This document shows, in pieces, positions 9,631-28,523 of a stretch of 29,072 nt of DNA. The stretch is from Saccoglossus kowalevskii (lineage: Eukaryota; Hemichordata; Enteropneusta; Harrimaniidae). The stretch lies in NCBI RefSeq assembly GCF_000003605.2, contig NW_003129376.1, positions 18,286 to 47,357 of the forward strand. Direction: 5' to 3'. The stretch's first letter is position 1. The number at the start of each line of letters is the position of its first letter. The notes beneath the pieces are model-generated. The model searched no databases. It was given only the letters and a program-made list of their open reading frames with translations, and had not been told where the DNA came from. Position numbers and translations under genes: made by a program.

Positions 9631-9754
9631 ACTGCACCAAAATATTTCTCCCGCCATGTAACAAGACAATCAAAAACAAATTGTTTCACTACCGGCTGGT
9701 GTTGGTTGTTAAAAATGTAAAAATATGGTAAGCGAAACTCAACAGATCCGATTA

Positions 9755-9855
9755 GGAATCCTTGTCGTAAATAGATTTCGTATCTGATTTATTGAGCAAA
9801 ATTCTGCTGACTTTCAAAAATTTTTTGACCAAATTTTGCTCAACACTTATCCAAC
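9755..9855. repeat. hairpin repeat, copy 1
   Basis: ATTGAGCAAAATT and AATTTTGCTCAA form a stem of at least 12 pairs around an A/T-rich spacer, after a TATCTGATTT lead. A diverged copy with the same plan is at 18897-18965. Confidence 0.5.
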
Positions 9856-10631
9856 CTCTGCTTATTAGGAATAATGTCACCTCGTCCCACTGTAACATAT
9901 ATCATGTCAACTCTACCAATAACTTATCTGTTTGAACAAACACCATCATATCATCATGTTTACCACGTGTTATCGACAAATCATCGACGAGTGGTGGACT
10001 GAACTGTGCTAGATTTTTAAACGTTTGGAATTTTGTGTATTTCCTTGAGCACGTAAATTGCGGAAACAACACATGTAACCTTCACCCTGAGAGTGTTCCC
10101 TTTCTGCCTCTAGACGACAGGTCACAAATGAAAAGTGCATAACGTATGTCGACACTATAATGCTATCATAATACTAAATTTTCGTCGAATCTCATCATGC
10201 CGTTTTCCTCCATGGCGTGTTTCGTTTCCATGAAATTCCGTCCATGTTTTCTAATTTGATGCTATTATATTACAGCAGAGACCAGTGATTGAATTACGCT
10301 GTAAAGTGATGCATTTCACGCACCACGTTGTATGGGACCCACACCGAACACGACGACTGTGGCGCTGTCTAGTATTAAAAACATGTGATGTGATCCTTTC
10401 ACGACGAATTAAAATAAACAGAGGCATATATCACAATGATTCATAACATGATAAGCTGGGTGATGTTGATTGTTGTAGGAAGGGTGGTTCGGAGAATATT
10501 CCTACCTAACAATTCCAAGTTTACGACCAAAATATTTGTGGTACGAATTACAAATATCTAATGGCTTTATTATAGGTGGGTACCCACAGGAAATGTACTG
10601 GAATTCCCGTCTTAATAACTTCATTCCAATA

Positions 10632-10639
10632 TGACGTCA
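10632..10639. promoter_or_regulatory. perfect CRE palindrome TGACGTCA
   Basis: A full 8-bp CREB/ATF consensus in the intergenic gap, one of four. Confidence 0.35.
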
Positions 10640-13314
10640 CATGAGGTATATTTTTCGGGATAAATTTTCCAGGTCTCAACAAATATTTGAAATTGAGTGA
10701 TGACCAGACATCACATCAGTGACCACGGCTAGACTTTATTTTCCAATTTTGGGAATGAAAACGCCATAGTTCGAAGAATGTCGCAACTAATACATACGTG
10801 TAATAGACAGATCCACAGTAATCCAATTCGCGCTGCATCTTGGGATACACCGTACATAATAATATATCATCACCCCCTACAGTGGTCTCAGGAATGTGGC
10901 TCGTGTTTCAGTATAATGTGGGAGGGGCGATAAGTCATATTAAAAAAGCAATATACGAAAGGGAAAAATATCCCCCACCAAGAGCAAATCAATATAACAC
11001 GGTTAATGTTTTGAATTTATATTAGGGTTGTGCTAGGACAGTTTTCAACTGACCAATCAGCGTTCTAGAATGTCTCTGAATGCCGATGTCATAAAATATG
11101 CTCTCAAATCTAGGTTCTGACACAGACCTTAGAAAACAAAACGCTTGGACAAATTATTTTGAATTTTAGACACTGGTCCTCGTCACCTACGTAATCTCAG
11201 GAGTGCACTAACCAAAAAGTTCTGACATAAGTTGTTTGAAACCGGCAGTAGAGAAACGTTGTATAATGATGACAATACAAAATTAAAAGTCATATGATAC
11301 TGAAAAAATAACATGGAAAAATATCTTTAAAATTTATTGAGAAAAAAAATCTACAAGTTTGTAATGATGTCTAAACTAAGAATAAGCATGTTCAAACAAT
11401 TGAAACAGTAGACATAATAAGACAAAATTAACTTAACAAATATAATTTATCCAGTTTGTGATTCAAAGGAAATTGTTTTGGGCTGTGTTCAACTTGGTGG
11501 TTGGAATTTTGTACACTCGAAGACATTCACTCGAGTATATTTGTAGTGATTATGCGACAAGTTTTATCAAATTAAAACCAAACTGCGATTTCATCAAAAA
11601 CTTGTATATGCATGACCACATCTGAGTTTTGGAGTGTATTTGTGTTACTGTGGGACCGTGACTCGAGGAAGGAGCGCACTAAAACAACCTGCAACCTGAA
11701 AACATACAAATACAGTTGACCGCCACGTACGCCATTTGCCTTCTATCACAGTCCCTCTATCCCCGGTCTGGAAACGCTTCACAGTCTACTGTCCCTGGGC
11801 TGGTTGCGGGTAAATAAACAGTTCAGACCTTGGACAATCAGCCACGAAGCTGAGCGTACACTAACTTTAGCATTGCGATCACAAACTTTAAACAGAGATA
11901 GAAGGTCTGTGCTTCTGTGTTGATAATAAATATGCCCCCAGTGTTGTTTACGGAATGTATCTATCCACTGATAGGTATCACTGTTCTCATAATCAGAAGA
12001 AATGTGTAAACCCTCCCCTAAGCAAACATATCTCTTTACCAAGTAAACACAAAAATGCATGTTTTCTGCATAAAAATAACAAAATAAGTTATTATAGCAA
12101 AGAATAGTCAGTTTGCAAATAATCACAGCACATGAAAATCCTTTAAAATCCAGAAATATTTCTTTGATATGTCCAGAGACTCTACAATAGATACGTCTCA
12201 TACGGTATACTGTCTTTGGTGCACGTCCCATCATGCAGTAGCTCATTCGGCAATAAATTGGTACATACGTGCGAATTAACGCGACATTGGTCAGGAAATG
12301 CAGTTCGGTTTCACTAAATCAAATCACTTTCATATTACGGGAGCATCTCAGAGTACGGGTTGTGTTTATTTCCATCTAGTAAATGTAGCACTGTGTCCTG
12401 AACTTAGGGATAATGAGGGCAGAGTACTTACACTCTATCCGGAGTACGGTAGCAACCGATGTAACGCTCATACACTCGTCTGCATGTATTGTAGCAGTGA
12501 AGTATGTGTTCTCAGTTCGACGCTACATCGTATATAAGTGCGTGTTTCATAGATTCAAACAAATTATATATCAAAACGATTGTAAAATTATACGACCCCA
12601 AAAAGGATCCTTTAAAATCAGTCTGGTCGTCGAATAACAGTACTAAGTATGCCACGCTATTCGACACACTTTTCTACAAGGACAGCTCTGTATCGTGTAT
12701 CAATAACACATTCTAAATCCAAACTCTTACAAAACATGTTTTGCTACATACTAGTAATACATTTAAGTTAGGATGCACTTTAAAACATTGACCGTGGTGG
12801 GGTGTTAAGTTTTAAACATACTAATGAACTGTTTACTATCCCAAGCCCCTTCAATGGACTTAAAAAACGCCGCGGCCCAGTTGAGAATTACACACAAAAT
12901 ATATTAGAAATTTTCTATTCTTATAAAGTGATTTTTCAGGGTGCTTGTTTTCTGTTATTTACATATTTGTAAGTTTAATTAGTTTTCAACCAGAATTCTG
13001 ATATTTTTGGAAAGAAACTTCAAGTACACGCTGCAAAGCGTTTGGCAGATTCCCAAAAATAAGTAGCTAACGAATTAAAGTAAATAGTCTCTAAAGCATC
13101 ACCCTATATTTAATACGTGGCCAATTTATGTTATTCGCTTCGAGGGGGTCCGACCCAGTCCGGTTGGTCTGCGCCATCCCCCGTCCAGCGACTCGGAAGA
13201 GATCACGATTTCAATCAAAATAGGAACAACAAATGTTGATTGCTGTCAACGTTATGATAATTTACGTATTTTTCGAAATCATAGCGTTATATAAATGGAA
13301 CACGCCAGCAATTA

Positions 13315-13330
13315 CACACACACACACACG
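13315..13330. repeat. (CA)n microsatellite
   Basis: A run of ACACACAC repeats, followed by cytosine-rich sequence. Confidence 0.85.
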
Positions 13331-13911
13331 CCTGCAACGCATCGCCAACTTGCTTCCGTAGAATCAATATCAGTTGAACTGCCCGGTCTGTCTTGGCATT
13401 GTGATGCTAAGCAGGTGAGCTTTACGTTATTATTGTTAACGACCGAGACAGGTCATTGCCTCACAGCGACGGACCATTACGAAGACAATCTTAGTATCTG
13501 TGCGGATATCAAGACTAAAGGTAGGTTACAGCTCGTTCTTTCTTCTGTATTTACACGAAATAACATGATTCGTCTTGATGGCAGAGCGTAGAAGTGGTGC
13601 TATGTCACCGTGTAAAGACTTCGAAACACCCGCTACCGTTTATTATTACTTGCGCTCTATAACCAGATTACCGGCGACTTACGAGCAATAATTTCACTGC
13701 TAGCTCGATCATTATTAACCACGACTTAGCAGATAAACCACTTAGAATAAAGAGATGAGTTTAGCTATCATCGTTATAATAATTCATTCGTTAGCTTGTC
13801 ACGGTGATTTTGCTCTCAATGCGTGATAACCTATTTGTGTAGTCAAGTCAAAGAAATCATATTACGAGGTGTGACTACCCTGTGTCTGCGCGGAAACGTT
13901 CTGCTGATTGT

Positions 13912-14044
13912 TTAAAGGGTGGCAGTCGTCGTGCCGCGTTCTGTTCGATATGGGACTCATAGCGACGTATACAACGCGTGTAAAATACATTGTTTATTTA
14001 CATGAAATTCGAACACGCGCTGCACGACGACCACCGCGCTTTAA
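13912..14044. mobile_element. MITE family A, copy 2 (133 bp)
   Basis: The same length and layout as the copy at 9290-9422: TTAA, AGGGTGGCAGTCGTCGTG at the left, TGTTCGATATGGGACTCATA inside, and ACGACGACCACCGCGCT plus TTAA at the right. It is in the same orientation, with a modest number of substitutions, mostly at CpG sites (for example GCGTCC/GCGTTC and CACGTG/CACGCG). Confidence 0.85.
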
Positions 14045-14436
14045 GGAGAGAAGCAGGGGTCGTTGATATTTTGCTGTTAAACAGTTGGATATAGCTGTCA
14101 TATTTATTACATGGCAGGCTTCGATGGTGTATAATATCATTTTTCTACCATGCACTGCATCTAACGTTTCCATGACCTTTCACCTTTTTTATTTGTCAGA
14201 TGTAATAATTAGGGACACTCTGGTAGCTTATGTGAGAATTACCCTTTGTGGCAAATTCCACACAATTATAAAGACCGTAGACCATACATGTTTTTATTGA
14301 TTATCATTATATGTTCAATATTATGATAGTTTCATTATCATTATGAATTATACATATCGGCCATTAGTATAATTGGAATATTGTTGTAATAGCGTCAGTA
14401 CATTGTCAGTAATTCAGTTTATCGCGGAGTGTTTTG

Positions 14437-14444
14437 TGACGTCA
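14437..14444. promoter_or_regulatory. perfect CRE palindrome TGACGTCA
   Basis: A CREB/ATF consensus. Twelve bases further on, GGTCA-CCAGA-TGACC (14456-14470) is an inverted pair of nuclear-receptor-like half sites with 5-bp spacing. Confidence 0.35.
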
Positions 14445-16422
14445 TAGGGAAATGTGGTCACCAGATGACCGTGGCAGTATTCCAACCGCCCGTTTATTTT
14501 ACCTCAGACATACATCGTTATATTTGCAAACCATCGTGTGTCCGTGCAATAAATGCTACATATGTTCATGAATACTGAGTGGGCGGAAAGCTAATGTTAT
14601 TTACGTGAATAGAAATGCGGAAATTATGCCGTGGGGAAAGATTTTAACATTTTTGTATTTTAATACGGTGCGTTTGCCTTAATGATACACTAGTGTCACC
14701 ATGACAACATGCCTATGGCACTGTAGACAGATTAAGACCACACCCAATGTTGATTTCGACTGTTTTTGAAAAGGCAAACCAAACTGTAAACGTGGCGGGC
14801 ACTAAAAGATGAACAAACTCAGGTCACATATTTTCCGTCTAATTTATCATATTTATTAGCGGTGATGTGTTTTTAATGAAAATTTGAAGTCTTAGTCTTA
14901 GCCACGCCTCGTCATGAATAGAGCTATTAATGAAATTTCACCATTTTCGGCGCGTTTTAATACGCTCCTGAGGTGTACAAGTAGGTTGTACTAATATTTA
15001 CAATGGGTATCACAAAGACACCTCTACGATAACAAAACAGTAAAAGAGATCCAAGAGTCATTAGATTATTCATATTGTAATTTCATCTTCGAGTATTATT
15101 TCAAGGCCATTGCTTATAAATATTCCATTACTCAGCGCTTTCAGTAAGATTAAAACTCACGCTACATAGGGGATTGGCACCACGTAATGTTCGTTGACCT
15201 ATGAGTTTCGTGTCGTCGACTATAATACCGCAAAAGAGAATATCAAATTCACAGTCAATGTGTGAACAAAATGCAAACAAGTTGTGTTGTTGAAATTAAT
15301 GAAACACTTAGTAATTAATTATTTTCCTTCAAAATGCCATTTTATGCCGAACCCCTCACTTTAACTCGCACGTACGTCCGCGTTTTCAGGTTAACAAGCA
15401 GTCGTACAGCGGGACGCCGTCTGAAATGTTACCTGATATCAGTCGAATATTAAACTTCATAGCAGCAGTCGTCATAGTAACCAGAGTGTTATTAAGACGC
15501 AAATTACCCACACCCTTTCTTTTTATTTCAATTATCCCTGAATAAGATATACTGAACTCAATTAGAATAGGTCTACTTGAAGTTAGGTTTGTGACAAATG
15601 TCAACATTTCAATTAAAAACGTGAATATATATATATATATATTATTGAAGACAAAATTAAAAACATTATTTCTCCACGTCTTACCATACATTATATATGT
15701 ATTATTATAGTGAAGGCAAAGTACCGCGTTTTAATTATCAGTTATTGTCATGTGAATTTTGATTGTGCCCATTCACTTATCATGCCCATGCCGGAATGTT
15801 TCGATTTTAAGCCGATGCTTTTTAATCACTGGAAAGGTGAATCCGCAATCCGAGAAACAAATATAAAATAGTACCGTCCGACACGAGTACGAATATTCTC
15901 ATGTCGTGTTTGAATGTGTGGACTCAGTGGCGTTTCTATTTCACGGGTAATCGATATTGATTTTTTTCTTTCTGACCGGTTAAAAACATACTCTACGTGT
16001 TTTATTCACACGATACGATGTCGAAAGACAGGTACACACAACGTGTATGCAAACTAGGTAATCAATGTGCAAGGTAGCGACACGACATTATTATTTGATA
16101 CTAAGCTTGTGATGGTGAACTTGAAACACACAATAATTCCTAAAAGTGATGAAAGAAAGATTTACTTTCAGTTATAACAACATCCTTCGAATTATATTTT
16201 ATTTTTATTTTTGAAAAAATGAAGATGTCACAGTTTGAGGCCTGCTTAAATATTCTGATCTCACACTGGACAGGGTCTTGCTAGCAACTGTCTCACGTCG
16301 GCAACTCATCAGATTGTAAATATCCCTTGTTATGTAAATCACAAGTACATACTGATACTAGGGCGGGACGTTGAATCTCTCTTACACCGAGAAGTGTTAA
16401 CCCTTCATCGCCCCGATTGCGT

Positions 16423-16446
16423 TGACGTCACCGGGGTCAAAGTTCA
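16423..16446 (+). promoter_or_regulatory. CRE palindrome next to DR1 nuclear-receptor-like site
   Basis: TGACGTCA at 16423-16430 is followed four bases later by GGGTCAAAGTTCA (16434-16446), two half sites separated by one base, as bound by HNF4 or RXR heterodimers. This is a motif match only. Confidence 0.35.
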
Positions 16447-18896
16447 CCAATGCTAGAAGGGATATCATAATCGCTTCAAAAACAGACTGGATACGTTTAC
16501 AAACACGAAGTATGAAGAAATAGACAGAGGAAGTAACTGATATACATCATTTGATAGTAGTTTAATGGACCTGCGTATCAAGGTATGAGTAAATCGTTCG
16601 ACTTGTCTGTCACATGTCACTGAAATCGATCACATCTGACAATCATATTCAATAAAACATCTTGAAGACATAGCAACGGAATTATATCGGTCGTAACGTC
16701 AAGTTGGAAAAAAAAAATTAAAATTAGCATTTTAATTTGCTCGCACGATCGATCGGCATCGTTATACTAGTATCCATGGTAATCGTACAAAGATGCAACG
16801 AAGTGTATTCAATAGAACGTTCTGCGAGAACGCGAAGAGTCGAATTTCATTTATTTTTATATATTACGTATCTCACGATTAAATATTCGAATGTCTAAAA
16901 ATAATGCGAAACCGAATCTACAGTATTGAAGATTATTATATTTCTAGATCACTCGTGATAAAGAACAGTACATGCTCACGTTTTCCTTGTTATACTATAT
17001 AACTACTAGACGTGGTACGCTAGACTCGGAAAAAACATGCCGCAGAAAAATAATAAGACCAGGAAAAGAAATATTGTACACAGAGAGATGCATGATGTTC
17101 ACTGAATTCAAAGCTATTACACATGACAATTTCGAATATTGAACCACCCCTATGTCTGAATTGTGTTGCATTATAGAAACTCGCTTGGTTTTCTTCTTTA
17201 AGGTCGAATATTCTGCATATTCATGTCTTCACTAGCAGACGACACACCATATCATACGTATTGTGTTCAGGTGACGTAGCCGGTTAAATTCTGTGAATCC
17301 GGTATCCCAATCCCTAACGTAATTAATTGGTTGCATGGTTTACATTGTATGTACGATGCGAATAATATTGCTTCGCATATTTATGTTTTGACGGAGTGGT
17401 ATTTTCGCTGCATTGCGTTTCAATGGTCATTTAACTTACACGGTATGTACGCGCAGCAGGAATACTTTGGCACTGTAATAATCTCGTATACACGTCAGTA
17501 TGTGTCTTCTTCGTGGACGAAGTATGTCGCCAGTATGCCCCAATCCCAACCCTCGTATTCAGGAAGCAATAACAAACAAATTGATATCTGTTCATAATCC
17601 AGTTTCCATAGTGAGAGTATCACGTGGTGCCATTGCTGAATTTTGATACTGACCCTTTGTAGAAAATATAATCCTCGATATGTTTCAAGTTCTAATGAAC
17701 GCTACTACGTGATCCCCGTATCTTGCTTTTGGGACAAACGATCTACCCCCGATTGAGTGTGCTCCTCACTGCAAACATAGGATTGATTAATTTTGACATT
17801 AAATGTTTCAGTCTATGTAAGCCTGAGTGGTGTACTATATACACTCTCCCTACCAAGATCCCATGAATGATGCAAAGCCTGATAAAGTCAAATGTGAGCC
17901 TGTCTTCAGTAAAGCACCGCTGTCAATATGTTATGCCGTCACAGTCACTTAAACTGTAATAGCTTTGATCCTAATGAAGCCGTGCCTGCACCGACTACAT
18001 GTATTTTATTTTCGCTTGGCAAGCCTGGAGTACTAGTTACAATATCCCAAAATTTTACGGTCGACGTGTTACTGAACTCCATTTGTCGCGATGTAATAGA
18101 ATGATTTGTAGTCGACACGTATAACAGAGGATGATAACAGGACTCGCATGTTCACCAGAATTCTTTTTTTTTATTCAGTTTGTCTAGGTCGCTGCTTAAA
18201 TTAACATTTTTGCTTCGATATAACAAATATTATACATTCACATTTAAAACGTAAATTTGCTCAACTTTCAAGTTAAATTTAATGATAATAATTATAATTT
18301 CATAAATATCACGATTTATTATTAAACAAAGCTTTTTTCCAGTTATCACCTTCATGGTGTGTATTTGACGGTACAATACTGTAAAATACTTTATTTTCAA
18401 TTGCAATGCATTTTCGCTAGTTGCGCTGAATGAATCAATCAGCGAAAATAAAATCCAGTGAAAACACTTTTTTTTAAATTTTCATTCAGGTTTACTGCCT
18501 ACAAAACAATCAAAAGGTCCGCAGTCAATTTATTTCACAGTAATATCGATGCCTTTTTTGTATTCGTCTTTTTCTGTGAATACTTAGAGTAGGTAAATGA
18601 CGAGCAAAAGTTTGCAAAATTGTGCTCACTAGATAAGATAAGACGAGTTTTTTATCGTAAAGAGTGGGCAACATTTTTCCGTGGCAAACAAGACTCCTCA
18701 TTTTGAAATAAATCAGGTGGACAGAACAGTCAGCTGCAATTGTTATTTATATTTGTAGTGGGAATATTGGAAAAAGAAAGTGTAAACAAACAAGTTCTGG
18801 CTACATATGTACACGATGAAAACAAACCTTCACAATTTCAAACGGTCGATAATTAAACTGTTTAAAGTGAAAGTTCTCCTAACCGTTTACAAAAAT

Positions 18897-18965
18897 TTGT
18901 TATCTGATTTGGTGAGTAAAATGTTGTTTGTCAAATTTTGGTCACCGCTTACCCACTTCACGTGA
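18897..18965. repeat. hairpin repeat, copy 2
   Basis: TATCTGATTTGGTGAGTAAAAT, split by a short spacer from ATTTTGGTCACC, repeats the order seen at 9755-9855. Flanking similarity (CTCGTC, CTGT, ATCAT, GTCAA blocks downstream) suggests one ancestral element. Confidence 0.4.
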
Positions 18966-19382
18966 GCTCTCGTCGCTGTCATGTTGGTACACATCATATG
19001 AACGTCAAACTGTGTTGGTCGTAGCAGTGGAAATTTTTTAAATAATAATTCTTTGATTTTGCAGAGAAAAACTAAATTTTATATGTATATAAATTAAAGT
19101 TCAAAGAATTATTAATCAACGTCACAACAAATGCGCGATTAGTAAGAGAACCCGTAAATGAAAATACTCTATTTTGCAATAAAATAAAACTTCCAGCAAC
19201 ATACGTTGAAAGTTGATGTGGTAGATATAAAATAATTGCTGGCTGTGACAAAGGATGAACAAAATAATGTATCGAATGACGCTATACTGGTTTTGCTATT
19301 CTGAACACAAATCTGGGTTTTTAAAAATAGCAAAAAACTATAGAACTATTCTGTAAATATAATTTTTTTTTATTGTTTTTTT

Positions 19383-19470
19383 TTTGTGTCAGGCGACAGT
19401 TAAGTGTCATTGTAGTCTCTCCTGACTTTTTTTTTTAAAGTACAAATTGCAAGTGCTAGTGCTGACACAT
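19383..19470 (+). repeat. dispersed repeat, GTGTCAGGCGACA type, copy 2
   Basis: It begins TTTTTGTGTCAGGCGACA and carries GTCAGG with a downstream inverted CCTGAC, then AGTGCTAGTGCTGACACA. It matches the order of blocks at 6785-6850. Confidence 0.4.
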
Positions 19471-19672
19471 TTTGCCACAGAAGTCATATTCATGTTTAGA
19501 ACTACATGAAAGGGCTGCATCAAATGGCAATTTAATGCGCTATCCTGGCGTCAACCAGGCTCTGTCGAACATAAGCACCTGTGAAACTTAACAAAATGTT
19601 CCCCTAAAATCGCATTCATTAGTGAATGAATCTCGGCCAGTGGAATATTGGGCCTTCCCATTGAGTCTGTGG

Positions 19673-19736
19673 CACCCAGGGCAAGGGTCACCCAGGGCAA
19701 GGGTCACCCAGGGCAAGGGTCACCCAGGGCAAAGGT
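19673..19736. repeat. 16-bp minisatellite, four copies
   Basis: CACCCAGGGCAAGGGT is repeated four times in tandem; the last unit has AAAGGT. Two open frames run through it but nothing suggests translation. Confidence 0.95.
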
Positions 19737-19739
19737 CGA

Positions 19740-21629
19740 TCCTTTTGATGTTCAGCCTAAGGTTTCTGTTTGTTTTAATAATATTCAGTTTGACAAACAT
19801 TCCCAAAATACGGTACTGCAACATGCTGTTTCATTTACCACGGGATGCTATGATAGTACATAATAAACCAATACACGTCATTCTATAAGATTTTTGATTT
19901 TCTGAAAGCGAAAGATTAATGAGATATTAGGTAAACCCACAGACCCTCTACAAAATAACTTATATATCCCAGCATGCAACACTAAAAACGCAAATTGTCT
20001 TTGAATACTAGTATAGTACTTGTAGTAAACATAAGGATGGTTGCAATAAACGGGAGTAATTTAACTCAGTCGGCACATCAACGTACGCTTTTAATGATTG
20101 ATATGATGGTAAACAAGTCATCGCGGCTTCCTGTCTTCCATGTCGCCAATATGATTTATTTTTACTAAATAATTCCAATAATGCAAACAAAGCAGCACTT
20201 TGACCTTTGACACGGTGCTTGACATACGCCATTATTTAGACGCATAATGAAATGAAATAATATAATTGTCATTGCAGTCGACGACGCATGCGCATTGTAA
20301 CGCCCCTGCGTAGCCATTCCTCTTGTTTATATGGCTTTAGTTGCTTTTCGTAGACGAATGAGGTTACACTTTGTTTTGATAGTGTGACGTCAGCTTAATT
20401 ATTCATGTCACAAAATATATATCTTTGGTTATGATAAGGACCACGGTCTGATTCCTTCAGTAACATTCTTTTTTCCTCTAACATACTGTCCGTCTTTCTT
20501 TTTCCGGACCTGTTCTCCTATTTACTCCGCGTGGCATTGTTGTATATAATAAATAAATCTCAGGATATAAAATAGCTGATGTGTTGCGTGCGAACGGCGT
20601 TTGTGAAATCATGGAGGTAGCTCCATGGTGAAAGAAGTACTCAGGAAACGTAACTGGTCTTCCCGAAACATGATTTGCATTCTACTGTTAAGCTCCAGCG
20701 ATCAATCAACATTAATTAAGCAAGATTTATGCAAATTAAACAGTTAAACTAAGACCGTGGCACATGTGTTTGTTTTTAATAATTTAAACCTAGTTTATAA
20801 TGTGTTCTACTCACCATAGAATTTTGAAATTTTCACTCAAAAAGAAGGACGTTTTCTGCTATATAAAAAGTTAAAAAAGTGAAATCACACCTCATAATGC
20901 ATTTTACTCTGCATCGCCACCCTAAGACTTGAATTTTTTTTATTTACTGTGAATCATGATTGTTGTGTCGACTCAGATATCACAAATTAAGCGAAATATT
21001 CATTGGATCAGAATGATAAGCTTTCTGGTAAAAATATACAAATCGTACAAAATTGTTCAAAGTAAAAAGTAAGACAAGAAAGATTATATTAATTTTAATC
21101 ATAATGACAAAGAATGGTGATATATGTCAGCATTTAAAAGTTATTAATTTGAAAATTACCGAAATAAAATTACCGAAATAAAATGGTGGACCCCCCATCA
21201 GTGATCGTAATCGAAATTTAGTTGAGTAGATCACGTGACTACCTGGAAATAAATGATAAGTGTGATACCAAAGCAGTTTGTGATTTTTACAAAGAAAATA
21301 AAGATATATATTTGAAGAAAATGATATAGTACAAGTCTAACATTAATATAAACACTAACAAATCATAACGTACGTAGAGTTACTTTAAAAACCTTTTGTT
21401 ATTGAAAAGTACAATGTGGAGTCGTGTGGTAGAAGCATATTTACAGTTAACAATTTATTTTATTGTTTGTTTGTTATTTACCTAACTGTGTCCTCCGACG
21501 ATATGGTTGTGAGTGTTACGGGGTGACTGTGATTTGGCCAGAATTTTTTACCCAGGATATATACAGATAACCTACACTACAAAAGCAAATTTGCATGATC
21601 TTCACTAAACATCTTCATTTGTATTACAG
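19740..21629. other. upstream flank of the PLXDC gene
   Basis: No coding exon is recognised. ACGCATGCGCAT at 20284-20295 resembles an NRF1 site, and TGACGTCA lies at 20385-20392. A short duplication ATTACCGAAATAAA occurs twice near 21157-21183. The region could hold an untranslated first exon and promoter for the gene that follows. Confidence 0.4.
20284..20392 (+). promoter_or_regulatory. NRF1-like and CRE motifs, candidate promoter
   Basis: An NRF1-like ACGCATGCGCA and a perfect TGACGTCA about 100 bases apart, roughly 1.3 kb before the first PLXDC coding exon. That exon is preceded by a splice acceptor, so the transcription start must lie further upstream, and this is a reasonable candidate. 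Evidence is motif matching only. Confidence 0.25.
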
Positions 21630-21638
21630 TGCGTCGAA

Positions 21639-28523
<6,885 letters not shown>

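Larger units (their letters stand above)
9856..13911. other. intergenic, no gene recognised
   Basis: About 4 kb of mixed sequence. Noted items are a perfect TGACGTCA at 10632-10639 and a (CA)n tract at 13315-13330. The 155-codon frame on the minus strand at 11779-12246 has no recognisable domain and is probably chance. Confidence 0.5.
14045..18896. other. intergenic, no gene recognised
   Basis: About 4.9 kb. It has perfect TGACGTCA at 14437-14444 and 16423-16430, an (AT)n run near 15627-15642, and no convincing exon, tRNA or transposon. Confidence 0.5.

Noticed and set aside
9376-9669. 97-codon minus-strand frame over the two MITEs
   Set aside because: It simply translates across parts of two different transposon remnants.
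11779-12246. 155-codon open frame on the minus strand
   Set aside because: It is the longest non-repeat frame, but no domain, signal peptide or family motif is recognised and the composition resembles random AT-rich translation. It cannot be excluded as an unknown exon.
13295-13591. ATG frame after a TATATAAA string with two GT-type donors (13415, 13521)
   Set aside because: The TATA string overlaps the ATG, so it cannot serve that start. The peptide is a CA-repeat translation followed by nothing recognisable. It could still be an untranslated first exon, but there is no evidence for it.
19622-19888. Two overlapping frames over the 16-bp minisatellite
   Set aside because: They arise from the repeat; the flanking residues show no domain.
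3746-21629. tRNA, rRNA or CRISPR loci in the intergenic gap
   Set aside because: No T-loop GGTTCRANNCC box with a matching A box, no rRNA string and no spaced direct repeats of CRISPR form were seen.
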